Shown piece by piece: positions 25,042 to 38,308 of a DNA stretch of 64,000 nt (position 1 is its first letter; each line of letters begins with the position of its first letter). A program made the position numbers and the translations under genes. Under the pieces are notes generated by a model. The model saw only the letters and a list, made by a program, of their open reading frames with translations. It ran no database searches and was not told the DNA's origin. The stretch is from Drechmeria coniospora (lineage: Eukaryota; Ascomycota; Sordariomycetes; Hypocreales; Ophiocordycipitaceae): NCBI RefSeq assembly GCF_001625195.1, contig NC_054391.1, forward strand, positions 8,508,552-8,572,551, read 5' to 3'.

Positions 25042-25730
25042 CGTGGCGCGCAGAGTTTTATGCCGGCCTAGAATCTGCAGCTGCGAGAGCTCATGGTCGA
25101 GGGGCTGCTGAAGGTGGGAAAGTTGCTGTTCCTGACCGAGTTGTGGATGGATTGGTTGGTGTCGAGTTGTCGTCAGTCGGTCCCTACCTCGAGAAGTCCA
25201 TAATACTGTGTGGCTGAGGTGGGATGAATGTGGCCCCGGTGGCGCAGAACGGAGTAACGTGACTGACTTACTACCGGCGCCTCTGGCGCCTATCAGAAGT
25301 ACTTAAACTGCCGCGCGAGACGCACGATAACCGTCTCTGCTCTCTTGCCAGCATCAACAAAATAATTACTACACGGACGTGTACGGAGTATGTACAGTAT
25401 TCTTCGTATACCTCATCGACGGTGGATGTATATAGTAGACGTGTGGAACCAACTGTCGTAGCATCATACAATCACCGACTCATACTCCTATGGTGGACAT
25501 CGGCATCTACCCAACGGACTCGCTAGGTATTTGGACGACAATAGACACTGGAGGTACGGAGTAGACGAAGACATCTAGCAACTACTGTACGTCCTGGTTG
25601 GTACATCCGCGCTCTACCTGTTCGAACCCCCTAGTTTTGTATCGATCGTACACATGCGCCTGCCTACATCTGCTTGCCGTTTCATATTCCTTCCCGTGCC
25701 CGCTGGTTGATGAGCCCACGCCAGCTGCTG
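25042..25730. other. CK2-beta promoter side and RIC1 3' flank
   Basis: This is 689 bp containing the 5' region of the minus-strand CK2-beta gene and the downstream flank of the RIC1 gene. Some GTAC/CGGAGTA words occur near 25380-25570. No gene seen. Confidence 0.5.
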
Positions 25731-28700
25731 TCACTCAACCGCTTCGACATTCGACGGGCTGGCGTTTGATGCTGCGCTTGATGCGTCGCTCGCTGACGGA
25801 AAATCGGACTCGATCGTTCGCTCCTCCGCACCGTTCCTCCCATGGCCGTTGGCAACCGTCGGCGGCGGGGTTTCCGTCTCCAGCCGGCTCCCCAAGCCCT
25901 CGCGTTCCCGGCTCAGTTCCACATTGACCAGTTGCATGGCTTCTCTCAGAATTTCGCCCGTATCGTCCAAGGCGGCGAGGAATCGCGCAAGCTCCTTGCA
26001 CAGCTCCCAGTCACCCTCCTGCATCGCTCGTGACAACACTCGGACCGACTGGTCGCTCGACGACTCCAATTCCTCCATCGTGTGCAGGATGATGAGGTAG
26101 CCGCCCGCCGTCTTCAGCGAACCTCGTTGCAACGATTCCTCAAAGAGCTCTTGCGCCGGCGGCAGATAGGCAAAGAGCGCCTGCCAGTGCCGTACATCCG
26201 TCTTGCGCGTGCACTGCAGCACGACGTCGAGGTAGTCCTTGGAGGATGAGATGAGCGACAGCACGCGCGGCAGGACGGCATCCTCCGGCTTGGGCGAAGT
26301 CTCGGCTTCCTCGTCCAGGGCCTTGTGCAGGAGGATTTCGAGACCGTGGGAGAAGTATTCGAGCTCCTCATACTGCCCCGACACGCTCACCGCTTCCTCG
26401 GTGCGGTTTTGACGCAGATAGAAGTGCAGCACGTCGGGGAACACAAGATGCGTCTGCGTTCGTTAGCATTCGTCGGGCGTCGCGACGTTGGTTGCACGAG
26501 GACACACGTACCCTGATGGCAAAGTGAAAAAAGGAAAAGCCAACGTCTCGTCGCTGCACCAGATCCGACTCCACCCCGAGTATGAGACCCTTCTCCAGCA
26601 GGATGGACAGCGGGTAAAAGTCCACGGGGACCGAAACCGGCATCGGCAGCTCCCTCACGCTGTCGCCGGATGCCGCATCGAGCACCTCGGTTACGCTGGC
26701 CCAGGCCTTGACTTCCATGCCGTCAAAGACCCATAGCGAGTCCCGCAACGTGTCTCGCAACGCCGGCGGTCCACGTCGTCGCGCGCCGTCGTCCAGCCGT
26801 CGGTAGTCGTTGAGCAGCAACTGGTCTCTCATGCACGCATGATACTCGACATTCTGCGCAATGATGCGCATGTCGTACTTCAGCTGGCCCGCCTGGTTGC
26901 ACGACGGGCTCAGCAACACCAGCTTTCCGTCGACGAGAAAGAAGACGGACGCGACGGCCACGTCCTGCGAAGGATCCCCCTCCACCAGCTGGCTCTCGGG
27001 CAGGATCCAGCTGAGGCCACGGACTCGGGCGGGCGAGCGCACGATTCCGTGGAACGCGATCTGACCCACCTGGACGAGCCGTACGGAGTCGGCCCAGGGC
27101 GTGAAGATGAAGTGGTACAGCAGGTTCTCGTGCGTGTATACGAGCAGAGAGTCGTCGCCGGATGTGGTGATGAGCACCACGGGGGCTGGGATCTGGTGTC
27201 GGTACGTGATCGCGTCGGGGTCCAGCGGGGCGTCGCGTGAGTAGAGTCGGATCTGGAACGACCTGTTGCTCTCCACGGCGGCGACCAGAATGTGCTGGTA
27301 CCAGCACATGCCACCTCTGACTTGGAACTCGTTCTCCGTCGCCTCGTTGGCAAACGTCTTCCAGCGGCCGCTGTTGACGCTGTAGTGGGCCAGCCCGCGG
27401 CTGCCGGCGACGGCGACGTATCGACCGTCAGGAGAGATGACCGCCTGGCGAATGGGCCACTGGTTCAGCAGGTAGGTCGACGGCACCTTGGCCGTGTGCC
27501 ACAGGAACGGCTCGGCGGAAATGCTCGTCAGGTCCGGCAAATCGTAGCCCCTGTACACCATGACAGCCGTCGGCGTCTGCAGGACGGTACGGAAGACGTT
27601 TGCCTCGTTGTAGCAACCGGTGACGGCGCTCTTGGCCATCTCGAGACTCCACACAGCCTCGTGCGATGGTCCGATCAGGAGAACCTCGGAGCCTCCTCCG
27701 ATCCACGAGGCTCCCCTGACACCATGGAGCCACTGCTCGCCGTTGCCGCTCGAGATGATCTCGTCGGCACCGAAGCTGTGGCTGCCGAGCTTGCCAAACA
27801 TGCTCCAGGTAGCCCATCCCTTTTCGAATCCGGCAAAGAGGCTGTAGCCGTCCGGGGAGTAGCTCAGCGACGTGAAGGCTCCCGTGGCCGACATCGAGGC
27901 GGGCACCTTTTGGGTGTGAGAATGGGCAATGTTTCCGGCGTAGTCCCGGACCGAGTAGACCTTGATGGTGCCGTCGGCGCAGCCGACGGCGATGAGGGAG
28001 AACCGAGCGTTGATGACGCCCATGACCGCATGGTTTCCGGCGCTGGAGGGAACGTGGAAACAGTGGCCTTTGAAGAGTCGCTTCGATTCGGCCTCGTCGG
28101 TGCCGTCGTCGTCGGTGCGGGATTTCAGCCGCTGCACGGCGTACGCTCGACCATCGCTCATGATCCAGGTGGCAAGGTTCATCGGCCGATCATGCGTCAT
28201 CTCCACGATGGAGACGTGTCTTTCCACCCAGCCCATGCGGCTCAGAATCTCCGTCCTCGTTTGATGTCCCGTTTTGTCGGGTGTCCAGCGGATGCATTGC
28301 ACAGCGGCCGGCTTTCTGGTGGCGACGACAAGCTCGTCGTCCAGCGCCAAGGCGCTCTCGATGCCCGCGTCAACCTTGATGACCATGCGAAAGCGGACGC
28401 TGACGTCTCGAACGCCTAGCCCTTCGCCGGGGCCCCAGAGGATCTGGTCGGGCCGCAGTCCGGATTGGCCACCGCTGAGGCTCTGCTTTCGCCGCCGCAC
28501 ATTGTGGTAGTCGGGAAAGTGTGGTTTGTAGACGCAGGATTCGCCATCGGTAGCAATCGAGTACGTGATGAGGTAGCCGAGGTCCGTTCGAACAACGACA
28601 ATGGCCGCGTCCGGGCGCAGCAGCAAGTCGACGTTTTGCCCATATAGCTGAAGGGACGATTCGGACCGCACGACGACGGCAAGGATGACGGTCGGCTACA

Positions 28701-29119
28701 CCAGTTAGCAAGAATGGCTCGAATGGGAACGGCCGTAGAGTGGGCGGCACCTTTGCCTGCCAGATGGTGATGGATGTGGCGGTGATGGACGCCAGCAGGT
28801 GGCCAGCACGAGCAGCGCGCAAGGCGATGATGGGATCCTTGAAAGGGATCCTGCTCGGTTCCGAGGTCTGCGATTCGGATCTGATGCGATGGGCAAGGAA
28901 TTCGTCGAGGTCGACAGGCAGGATCGAGGGTGTTATGGGGGTCGTCGGCGTTGTGAGGGGTAGTTGATCAGCATCATCGTAAGCGGCTGATGCGAGCGGC
29001 AGCGCCGGGTCCGAGTCCGAAGCGCTTGAGAGGCCATCGTTGGAGACGAAGAGGTTCAGGTTCGGAGCTCGACTGCTGCTGGTGGCGTAGATTCGCGGAG
29101 TTCCGATGGGCCAATACAT
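25731..29119 (-). CDS. RIC1: RIC1, Rab-GEF complex subunit
   Basis: RIC1 acts with RGP1 as guanine-nucleotide exchange factor for the Golgi Rab Ypt6/Rab6 in endosome-to-Golgi traffic. 1091 aa, exons 29119-28751, 28695-26512 and 26453-25731, with introns of 55 and 58 bp. The protein starts MYWPIGTPRIYA, the typical RIC1 N-terminus. A long WD-like beta-propeller region follows (residues ~120-600; e.g. FSLIAVGCADGTIKVYSV and LSYSPDGYSLFAGFEKGWATWSMFG, as separate segments). The RIC1 domain (PF07064) starts near residue 600 and continues over the second splice site, where FSFFHFAIR joins THLVFPDVLHFYLRQ. The last ~60 residues are low-complexity. Length matches fungal RIC1 proteins. An N-terminal insert rich in Thr/Pro (TTPTTPITPS) is probably a disordered loop. 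Confidence 0.93.
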
Positions 29120-32100
29120 GGCGAGGGGGGGCTGCTCATGAGTCGACCTTGGAACGGCGCTTTGAGAGTGGATGCCTGAGAGGGGTCGCTTCAGTCATCT
29201 CCATGGACAGCCCAGGGATTCAAGGCTTCGAGCGGCATTGACGCAGAATCATGTGTGGTTATCGGAATGGCTGTGAGAAAGCAGGTGGTCGGGACAGAGT
29301 CTTGAGTCCAGGAAGACAACACTGCAGCTCCGTACGGTTACGAACATTGTATACGGAGTAGGTACTTGGTAACGTGCCTAAGCCTGGCTGCTACATCATT
29401 ATTACTGCCTCGCACGTAAGTACTGTAGGTACCTGCACTGCACGGAGCGCGGTAGGTACAAGTACTTGTACTTAAGTAAGTAGGTGTACTCCATACGCAG
29501 TGCATGTAAGCACATGTAAATATACTTACTCTGTACAAGCGCTGAGGACGACTAGTGCAGCTCAGTACAAATGCATGCACAACTCTCCGTACTCGGTACT
29601 CGGAGTAATAATAATACTTCGTACGGAGTAAGTACTTGAGTATTGGTATTGGTGAATCACAGATGGCTGAAGGCGGTCTGCTTATGTAATCAATCTGCCT
29701 CGGCGTACAATTGTATCTCTCGATGCCAGCCAGTTCCATCATCACCGGTGATTGAGGCTAGCAGTTAGGATGCTCGTGCCCAAGCAGGGCAAATATCGAT
29801 TTCTGGGAAGGCATCCTGAATGTGGCTCCTGCGCAGGCCAACACGGAGTACGGCTAATAGTACATGTAATAGGCGCCTTCATTACGCATATGAGTACAAC
29901 CACAAGCAAGTGGTGGTGGCCCCAATAAAACACAAGCAGCACTCATCTGTACCTGTCTGTCAGCCACTGTGCTTGAACCCCCTGTTGGATAGAAAACATC
30001 TGTGATAAGGAAAGGCCACAGGAGTGTGGGTTGTTTTGGTTACTTTGGTGGCCATGAAAGAAATACTCGCCGTTGGGCCAAGTTCTGTTTTGAACCATTT
30101 CGAGACATCGGAATCTTCAATTTGGCATCTACATAGCACCACTTCCGTGGGTGGATAGATTATTCTTGTACAAGTACTTAGATATCAATCGTAATTGCCG
30201 TTGAATCCCACAGTAGGAACTACTTGTACAGGTAGGCATGTATCTAAAGTACTATTGGGCGCATTTACGCCGTGCGACCCAGTTACGAAATTCGCCATCA
30301 ACGACTTGGTGGGTGCTAGCGGTAGGTAAGTATTCTTGCATGAATCATCTGCATACTTGCTCGTACTACCAGTACTTGTACTTATGTACTTGTACGTTCT
30401 TGCAACGCATGTACAAAGTTAATCAAGGCACCTCCACCTCCATATATTAGTACCCAGCTTCTCACATCAGCGACCTATTCGAGCCATAGTACTACCGTAC
30501 TTGAATGGGTCGGTGCGGGTGTAGTGGTCCAGACGGGTATGGTTGGACAAACCTGTACCTGGACGTACTGTAATGTACTTAGTATTACTTGTACTGTATT
30601 ACGGAGAACATGTCGCAAACGTAATTACTGCAAGTTCACCGAGGTACCGATATTTCTGAAGTGCATTGTGTAGTAATGGTGAGTATCCACGAGATGGGTT
30701 ATGTTTAGTAGGTGACTTGACTTGTAAGTATACATGTACTCATATAATAGTTGACCTGATTTGTGTTTTATTTATATCTATATACTCACACCTAAGTATA
30801 TATTGCGTTTCGGCATAAATTAATAATAGGGCGAAGTTGATCTTGGGCCTGGTCCAGCGTTGGACCTGGGCCCCCCACCCCCCACGATTTCCACTAATAT
30901 TGATCAACTTGAACATCCACCGTCCGTACTTACGTACATGTGCACATACTGTACGGAGTACTTAAGTACGGAGTACGGAGTATACTCCAGGTACTTGCAA
31001 CTAAGTACACTCCAACACGGAGTACTTACCTGTACACTATCCGTAGTTGTACTCCTCCGTACAGTACACCTACTTACAAGTATACATGTATTTGAACTCC
31101 GTACAATGAACTTGTATGCCACGACTATGGGAGCGTCCAAACTTACTTATTTGCAGAGTACGGAGTATTACACCAGTCAGGTCAACCGCAGTGAACTTGT
31201 ACTTACTGGTCAGATGTACTCGGTACCCACCAAATAGTTGTACCTTCATAACAAAAGCAGGTACACTCCGGACATGCCATGCACGGAGCACGAGTACCTA
31301 CATGCATGTCTGTACTTGCACCAGTACGGAGTATTACTGTAAGTACTCCGTACATGTATGCCTACAGTACATGTTCTTGCACCTACTTACTGTTCATGTA
31401 CTTACGAGTGGGTAACGCTAAAATACATGCGCGGACACATACCCCGTGCATGCATGTACTGTACATATGATGCCATAAACAATACTAGTGCACTTGCAGT
31501 AGAACCACCCTGAGCAGAGAGCGGTGACAATGACGAATGGACCGGTTGCTGCATCGTGAATAAATACTGTTGAAACTGGTCTCTACCTTGATGATTGCTC
31601 TCATATCCGAAAGAACAATGGAGAAGGATAGGTTCTGGGGTAATCAGGTAGGCATCTACTTCGATGTTGGTACGATGAGGATAAAACAAACCACAATGAA
31701 ACGTACAGTTTCGCCGCGAGTGTCGATAGATGGTTGGTCGGTAAGGTAGCAATTAATTAATAATAATACAGTTGCCAATCTACCTTAAGCACGTTCAGCG
31801 GTGAACCAAGGTGAGGCGGTGGGCACGAGGCACTACCAACTTAGGCGCGGACGGCCGGCCCCTGGGCTGGTTCATGTGACCTCTGACCTCATCCCTGGGG
31901 AAGCTGCTGCCAACCACGGCTAGGGTCGGCCAGAGCGACTCCGGAGTCCGGTGCCGGGGCTCCAGCACCTTCCGAGATACACCTTTGTTCACCTGCGGCC
32001 TACGCCGCCCTTTCTTTCCTCCTTCACAGCTTACCTTCTTTCCTCCTTCACAGCTTTCCTTCTTCCCTCCCCCTCCCAGCGCCGCCGCCCTTGATCCAAC

Positions 32101-32279
32101 GTCTCAAAGTCCCAAGTTTCTCCTCGTCTGATGCTGCCGGGCAACGAGGCTCCCTTCACGCCCGCCCTGTAAGTGCACGCAGCACCACGATTCGCCGACA
32201 GGCTTCGTGACTCGGCGATTCAAGCTCGACCACCTGGGCGGCATCTCATCCGCCAGCGGTCCAGCACCACCCTGTCGCC
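29120..32279. other. Gene-poor 3.2 kb between divergent RIC1 and aminotransferase genes
   Basis: This holds the promoters of the two flanking divergent genes at its ends. From 29340 to 31500 it is AT-richer and crowded with GTAC words: CGGAGTA at 29358, TACGGAGTA at 29622, and overlapping TACGGAGTACGGAGTA around 30967. No open frame with protein character. From about 31990 to 32090 it is pyrimidine-rich and includes a 24-bp-period repeat, fitting a promoter/5' leader. Confidence 0.6.
32012..32056. repeat. Direct repeat of a pyrimidine-rich 21-mer
   Basis: TTCTTTCCTCCTTCACAGCTT occurs at 32012 (ending 32032) and again at 32036 with one end variation; spacing 24 bp. It lies about 230 bp upstream of the aminotransferase ATG, within a CT-rich tract of the kind common near fungal transcription starts. 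Confidence 0.85.
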
Positions 32280-34157
32280 ATGCTGCACCCCGCCACGCAA
32301 GCGGTTCGTCTCCGAACCGCCGCTTCTCAAGCTGCGGTGTTGCACCGGGCGCGGTACTTTCACTGCAACTCGCTCCTGCTCCGCAACCCAGAGGCCCCGC
32401 CAGCCGTCGGAGACGCCCGCCATCCCGAGGCCCCAAGAACGTCGGCCATCGATGAGGTTCTTGCGAGGAGAGCCAAGGCCGGAAAGCTGGTGGCGGGCAT
32501 CGCTGCCGCCTCGGACAGTGACATGTTCAAGGGACCTGTATGCCTGCTCCCGGGCCCCCATCGGTCGCCGTCGCTTCGCTGACTTGGACAAAGCAAACGG
32601 GCAAGCCCAAGGCCAAGCGGTGGGATTGTGCGCTTCCTCGACACCCCCAGCTTCACATGCTTGACACTCACATGCAGAGGTAGCACACTTGAGTCACGAG
32701 TCGCTTCAACGGAAACCTTGCACTCTCAAGCAGGCGGCGAAGCATCTCAAGAAGCCTGGCCTGATTTCTCTTGGCGGCGGTTTGCCGTCAAGCGTGCTCT
32801 TCCCCTTTGCGGACCTGAGCATGAAGATACCCGTAGCTCCCAACTTCTCCGAGGTGGAAACTCTGGAGAAGGGCAAGACGGTGACGATTGGAAAGTACGA
32901 CGTGCGCGACCGTGACGGCACGTTTGATCTCTCCATCGCTCTCAACTACGGCCAGTCCACCGGCTCCGCCCAGATGATACGCTTCCTGACGGAGCACACG
33001 GAAATTGTCTGCAAACCGCCCTACGCCGACTGGCGGGTTTGCCAGACAATCGGCAGCACGGGCGCGCTGGAGCAGGCCTTGCGGATGTTCTGCGACAAGG
33101 ACCGTCGCGACTCCGTCTTGACGGAGCAGTTCAGCTTCTCGACCGCGCTGGAGACGATGGCGCCGTTGGGCATCAACGTTTTCGGCTGCGCCCTGGATGA
33201 GCAGGGACTGATGCCGGAGGCCATGGATCGGCTTCTGACCAGCTGGGACGAAAAGGCCCGGGGCGCCCGGAAACCTCATGTGCTCTACACCGTCCCCTCG
33301 GGTCAGAACCCCACGGGTGCGACGCAGGGGGCCGATCGCAGGCGAGCCATCTACCGCGTCTGCCAGAAGCACGACATGTTCATCCTCGAGGACGAGCCCT
33401 ATTACTTCCTGCAGATGCCGTCCTACACCGGGCGAGATGAGCCAGAGGTGCCGCCACCCAAGGATGTCGAGGAGTTCATGTCGTCCCTGATCCCGTCACT
33501 TGTCAGCATGGACGTGGACGGTCGAGTCATGCGCATGGATTCCTTCTCCAAGGTGCTCGTCCCCGGCTCGCGCATGGGTTGGGTCGTGGGGTCGGAACAG
33601 ATCATCGAGCGCTATCAACGGCACGCCGAGGTGGCCAGCCAGGGCCCCGCAGGTTTCTCGCAGATCATTCTGCACAAACTTCTCGACGAGACGTGGGGTC
33701 ACGAGGGATATCTGAGGTGGCTCATGAACCTTCGGCAAGAGTACACGAAGAAACGGAACGCGCTGCTCGCCGCCTGCGAGGATCACCTCCCGCGGGACAT
33801 TGTGAGCTGGAACCCACCAGCCGCTGGCATGTTTGTGAGTCTAGGAAGGGCCCCCTGAGCACCGTCTTCCCGGCACAACGACTGACCACCGCCTCATAGA
33901 TGTGGCTCAAGGTGGACGCATCCCAACATCCCGAGGCCGGCCGGCGCTCGCTCGAGGAGATTGAGGAGGAAATCTTCAGCTCATGCATCGACGGCGGTGT
34001 CCTCGTCGCTCGGGGGTCCTGGTTCCTGGCGGAAAAGGACAAGGCTCTGCCGGGGCTGTACTTCCGCACCACGTACGCCATGGCGACGCCCGAAGCGATG
34101 AACGAGGCCATCAAGAGGTTTGGCGACGCTTTGCGGAAGAGTTTCGGCAACCGGTAG
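32280..34157 (+). CDS. PLP-dependent aminotransferase, ARO8 / aminoadipate type
   Basis: Fold-type I aminotransferase of the group containing fungal aromatic aminotransferase I (Aro8) and alpha-aminoadipate/kynurenine aminotransferases; 566 aa. Exons: 32280-32537, 32594-32627 (34 nt), 32684-33834 and 33900-34157. Residues ~1-35 are Arg-rich without acidic residues and may be a mitochondrial presequence. The conserved entry follows (GKPKAKRWD, then HLSHES, then LKQAAKHLKKPGLISLGGG). The cofactor region includes VPSGQNPTG, ILEDEPYYFLQ and the Schiff-base lysine K387 in DSFSKVLVPGSRMGW. The C-terminal exon completes the small domain (FMWLKV, GVLVARGSWF, FRTTYA). Exon 2 was set by frame: the alternative acceptor in intron 2 would create a TAG. 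Substrate (aromatic amino acid versus aminoadipate) cannot be decided from sequence alone. Confidence 0.92.
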
Positions 34158-34476
34158 AGGCCTCGTGCGCGCAACCTGCACAAGTTCCTCGAGCGGACAC
34201 CACGGGTTTCTCGTCGGCCACGTAGGCCTGCGGCGTGGACATTTAGTGGTGGAAAAGGGAGAGACTCTTCGGCGGGGCGCGGGGGGGGGGGGGGAAGAGT
34301 AAGATTACTGCACTACCTGGACTACGTTGTGCTCAATAAGGGTGGCAAACATGGCGGCAAACATGGCGGCAAACATGGCGTTCGCAGTGGCATCTTTACT
34401 GTACATGGCGTCATTTTCCCTCCCAACCTATCTTGACCCGTGGCACGCATTCAAGAAGTCGCGGGCACCTCCGCTC
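34158..34476. other. Shared 3' flank of convergent aminotransferase and P450 genes
   Basis: This is 319 bp between two converging stop codons. It contains a G run at 34281-34294 and a 12-bp tandem repeat (GGCAAACATGGC, about three copies, 34341-34380). Confidence 0.7.
34341..34380. repeat. 12-bp tandem repeat, about three copies
   Basis: Head-to-tail GGCAAACATGGC units between two convergent genes; the first copy has one substitution. Confidence 0.9.
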
Positions 34477-36146
34477 CTAGGCCTTGGGCTCGAACAGCGC
34501 AACGTAGACGCCCTGGCCCGGTGAGAGCACAATGTCTGATTTGAGCAGGGGCGTGCCGTGGTCGATGGGGAACATGTGGCTCTCGACGCGGGCGAAGCGT
34601 TGGAAGAGGCGGACAAGCACATAGCTCATCTCGGTCAGGGCAAACTGCTGGCCGATACAGATGCGCGGGCCGGCATTGAAGGGAATCCACTCGTGCGGCT
34701 TCGGGTGCCAGTGTGCCCAGCGCTCGGGGCTGAAAAGGTCCGGGTGGGCAAAGGATTCGGAGACCGGGGGGTAGAGGTCGGCGCGGCGCTGCATGACAAG
34801 AGTCGAGTAGCCGACGGGTGTGTCCTTGAGGACAGCGATGGGCTCCGAGCCGTCCTCGCCGCCGCCGCGGGGAAGAGTCGTGTCCTTCAGGGCGAGACGG
34901 ACGTTGAAGGGCACGGCCGGGTAGAGTCTCAGGATCTCGTTGAGGGTGGCCTTGAGGTAGGGCATGTTCTTAAGGTGGTCGTACGTCGGCGGGGTGCTGG
35001 GACCGACGGTATCGAGTATCTCGTTGCGCAACTTGGCGAGGATGACGGGGTTGCGGCCGAGCTCGTAGAGGGCCCAAGAGAGGGTGCCGGCGGTGGTGTC
35101 GCGTCCGGCGAGCAGGATGGCGATGACCTGGTCGCGGATGACGTTGGGGTCGCGGGTGAAGCGGGCTAGCTCGTGAAGAAAGGCGTAGCTCTTGTCCGAC
35201 CTCGCGAGTTCGTCAGGGGGCAGGCGGAGGGTTCGGTCGATGAAGGTGTGGACGAAGCGGTTGATGGTGCGCAGGCCGGCGCGGAAGGTGAACTTGGGAA
35301 CGAGCCAGTGCAGCTTGTTGGTGCGGGTGATGATGTTTTGCACGCGCTGGACCTCGTTGAAGGCGTCGGCAAACTCCTGCTTGGGGTTGGTCAGGGATTT
35401 GACGTCGGTGCCGAGGAGGAAGTCGGTGGCGACGTCGAGGGTGTAGCGGTAGAAGAGGTCGGAAATCTCGATGACGGCGCCGTCGGCCTTGTTCATGTCG
35501 ACGACCTGGTCCTCACCCTCGAGGGGCCCGCCGTTGGCGATGGCGCGAAAGAGGGTGCCGATGTGCGACTCGAAGCACTCGAGGTCGGAGACGCGGTCCC
35601 TCGTGAACTGGGGCCGTAGGATCTGGCGACTGTCGTGCCACTGGGCGCCGTCGGTGGTGAAGATGCTGTCGCCGAGAAACTCTTGCCACTCGCGGTGGAA
35701 GGGCTCGCCCTTGCCGAAGTCTGCGAATTGGGTGGCGAGCATGGCCTTGATGTTTTCGGGATCGGCGGTGAAGACGATGCGCTGGCCGACGACGCGGGAC
35801 TCGCTCGTCCAGATGCCGGCCTTGGCGAAAAAGACCTCACGCCAGAGCTCGAGGTTCTCCTGACGCATCGTCGCGCGGACGCCGCGGGCCAGGAAGTCGA
35901 GGCCTGCCGGATGGATCACGCATCGCTCGTCAGCACTTTCGTCCGACCTCGCCAGGGACGCTCGCTCGCCATGGACGTACCCCATGGCAGATAGGACGTG
36001 AGCGTCACGCCGTAGTTTCCCAGCCGTTTGATGCGCCGGTGCTCGTCGAGCCGGCAGGCGGCGGTCCAGAGGAGGAGGCCGACAAAGAGGATGGCCGAGA
36101 CGGACCTGAGGGAGGCGTGCTCCAGGGCCCCATCGACGAGCCCCAT
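34477..36146 (-). CDS. Cytochrome P450, CYP52-like (alkane / fatty-acid hydroxylase type)
   Basis: Probable ER-anchored monooxygenase; by family, terminal (omega) hydroxylation of fatty acids or n-alkanes. 530 aa, two exons: 36146-35981 and 35903-34477. An N-terminal membrane anchor is visible (VSAILFVGLLLWTAAC, residues ~15-30). The phase-1 intron splits a Gly codon, joining SYLPWG to LDFLARGVRATM. P450 hallmarks in order: I-helix AGRDTTA, K-helix ExxR as EILR, PERW, and the heme loop FNAGPRICIGQQ with cysteine ligand C471. The segment around QNIITRTNKLHW and the D-x-LLAGRDTT surroundings match CYP52 and related filamentous-fungal families. The ATG at 36146 is the first in-frame ATG. It converges on the aminotransferase gene but is not part of an evident biosynthetic cluster. 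Confidence 0.92.
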
Positions 36147-38308
36147 GACGATCAATCACACTTCAGCGGCCAAGGCGGGAACCGTTTGTTCGTCGACAGC
36201 TTCGGCACACGAGGATCTTGACGGCTCGGAACGCCAGTCGGCAGCGATGCGGGAGGGTTCGAGGGCGAGGGCGAAGGCGAGGGTGTAACGCCGGAGTGAT
36301 GCGTGCGCATTGCTTCCACGAACTCGGCAGCCCGCTGAGAGTCTTGTCGATGATGAGCAAGGCGGGGAGCAGGTCAGGGGGGCGGGGAGGCCTGGAGGTC
36401 AGGGAGCGGAGATGCGGGCATGAGCTCCGAGGTGGCTTAGCCAGGCTGGGGGAGACGAACTAAGCAACGGCCTAGCTTTAAGCAGGCCTCGAACGAGGCC
36501 GATCCATTAGACTTTATCGATGAGACGGAAATTCCATCGAGCTTTTCTCCTCGTACATGACGAACGAATCATTGCTCAGGGAATCGGAAGCTGCCAGCTA
36601 GCTGGCTTGCAGAAACGGCACGAAGGTTGGGTGCAAGGTGCAAGGTTATGCAGCCATGCAGCTTAAACGCCTACAAATGCACAGAGCACATGGAGGAGTG
36701 CGGAGTGACTGAACTGTAATTACAGTGCTTGTGCTTGTAGCTGCACCTGCTGTAGCTGCTGTAAAAGTATGTGCCGTAATACTCCGTACTGTACTCCGTA
36801 GGTGCACAGTATTAATACAGTACAACTATGCATGCGGCAAGCCCGCAAACGCCGTTACGGCCCCACCATGGCCGGCATCGGGGGGGCGCTGGGCGCATTC
36901 TGGCCCTCCAGGCGTCATCCGGCCCTCGCCGGCCATCAAGCATCACCCCGCAGCGTGCCTGTGCGTACCGCTACGCTCGCTCCCGAGGTAGTGGTCTGCT
37001 TCTGGGCCTTGGGGGCTCTCTCCGGTCCGGGTGCGCAAATGAACGCGAGTAGTTGCGTGACGCCAACAGTTGCTGTTGCTGTGACATTGCTGAGGAGCAT
37101 TGGTTGTCGACTGCGTGCTGCCAACGTGCACAACTACTGTACACGTGGAAACCGTTGATGGGCCAGCATGAGGTCGAAGCACGACGCCAAAGAAAAAAGA
37201 TAGGATATGGCAGAGAAACGAAGACTGAGGTTGACGAGAGTCGAACAGGAACACTCCATTGTGCAGCAGAGTTTCGAGAGCAAGTCGCATCTCCTTTTCC
37301 GCGTCGAATGTGTCCTTGTTAGTTACCTACCCTGCACTCGAAGTAGAATGTTGAACGGGCCATTGCTGACTAAGAATGCGCTGCTAGTCAGTCATGCTTC
37401 ATAACATGCAGGTACTTATTTATACAAGTGCGGATACACACCCGTGTACGGTACTTATGCTGATACTGTGCTGTGCTTGCATAGACAAAGTATCAGTACT
37501 TGTATTGATATGCTGTACTCCGTACGGAGTACAGTAATTACTGTGTTGCACCTCACTCCGTACAACCAGGTACTTACCAAAGGCACATGAAGCACACCCA
37601 TCCACCGTCACGTGACTCATGTTTGTCTCCAGCGCATTGCCTGCTTTACTAATCAAAAGGTACCAGCAGTGGTCATCGGGTGGACGTTTCTAGATTCACG
37701 GCCTCTTCCAGCTCCGTAATTTGCTGGCCGTCTTTGAAGACCATTCATCACGAGGCTCCAAAGAATGGTGGAACAAGTTTGCGACTCCTTCTCGCCCGAA
37801 TGTGTACAGCAAGTACTCCGTACTCCGTACAATATATTGCAACGCGCGAGTCGCCGCCATATGAACAAGTACATGTACAGTACAGAGTACTTACTCCGTA
37901 CAAGTACAAGTAGTTGTACTTCGGGATTTGCGGAGGAGAGAAATCGAACCCCTGGGGTCACGTGATTTCGAGTGGGACCCAGTCTTTTACCTACTTTGCT
38001 CTGCGCCTCGCAATCGCCGCACTTTGCTTCTGCTTCTGACCAAGTCCTTCCACCCTGAACCTCCCCCCCCCCCCCCAACGTGCATCCAAACTGTTGCTTC
38101 AACCACGATCCGAGCCGGAAAACACTGGCCACAGGCCTTGGAAACGAGCCCTCTCCCTATCATCGCCACCCCTTGACCGATAACGCGTCCAGCGGGGCAA
38201 GCAACGAAAAGCAACGGGCAAAGGACAGCGACGTCGTTCGGTTCCAGGCACGACTTACTTCACCCGCCCTCCACGTCGCGTTCCGCATCGAAGCGCACCG
38301 TTGCCAGC
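36147..38308. other. Divergent promoter region, P450 / NAB2, with a perfect 18-bp palindrome
   Basis: This is 2.2 kb with no gene I recognise. It includes GTAC words near 36780-36830, 37500-37565 and 37805-37925, and a C run at 38063-38076. The last ~200 bp before 38309 should be the NAB2 leader. A TCGAACCCC stretch at 37945 looked tRNA-like on the minus strand but failed (see rejected). Confidence 0.6.
37515..37532. repeat. Perfect 18-bp palindrome of the GTAC family
   Basis: GTACTCCGTACGGAGTAC reads the same on both strands. It is the full-length form of a short word dispersed through the intergenic DNA of this window. A 17-bp near-copy (lacking the final C) is at 47784-47800. Confidence 0.95.

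Noticed and set aside
27292..28419. 375-aa plus-strand open frame across RIC1
   Set aside because: Antisense shadow of the main RIC1 exon.
32280..36146. Secondary-metabolite cluster (aminotransferase plus P450)
   Set aside because: No backbone enzyme, transporter or local regulator accompanies them, and both families have ordinary primary-metabolic members.
37925..38000. tRNA-like T-arm (GGTTCGATT on the minus strand)
   Set aside because: No matching acceptor stem, D-arm or anticodon arm can be found upstream at the proper distance.
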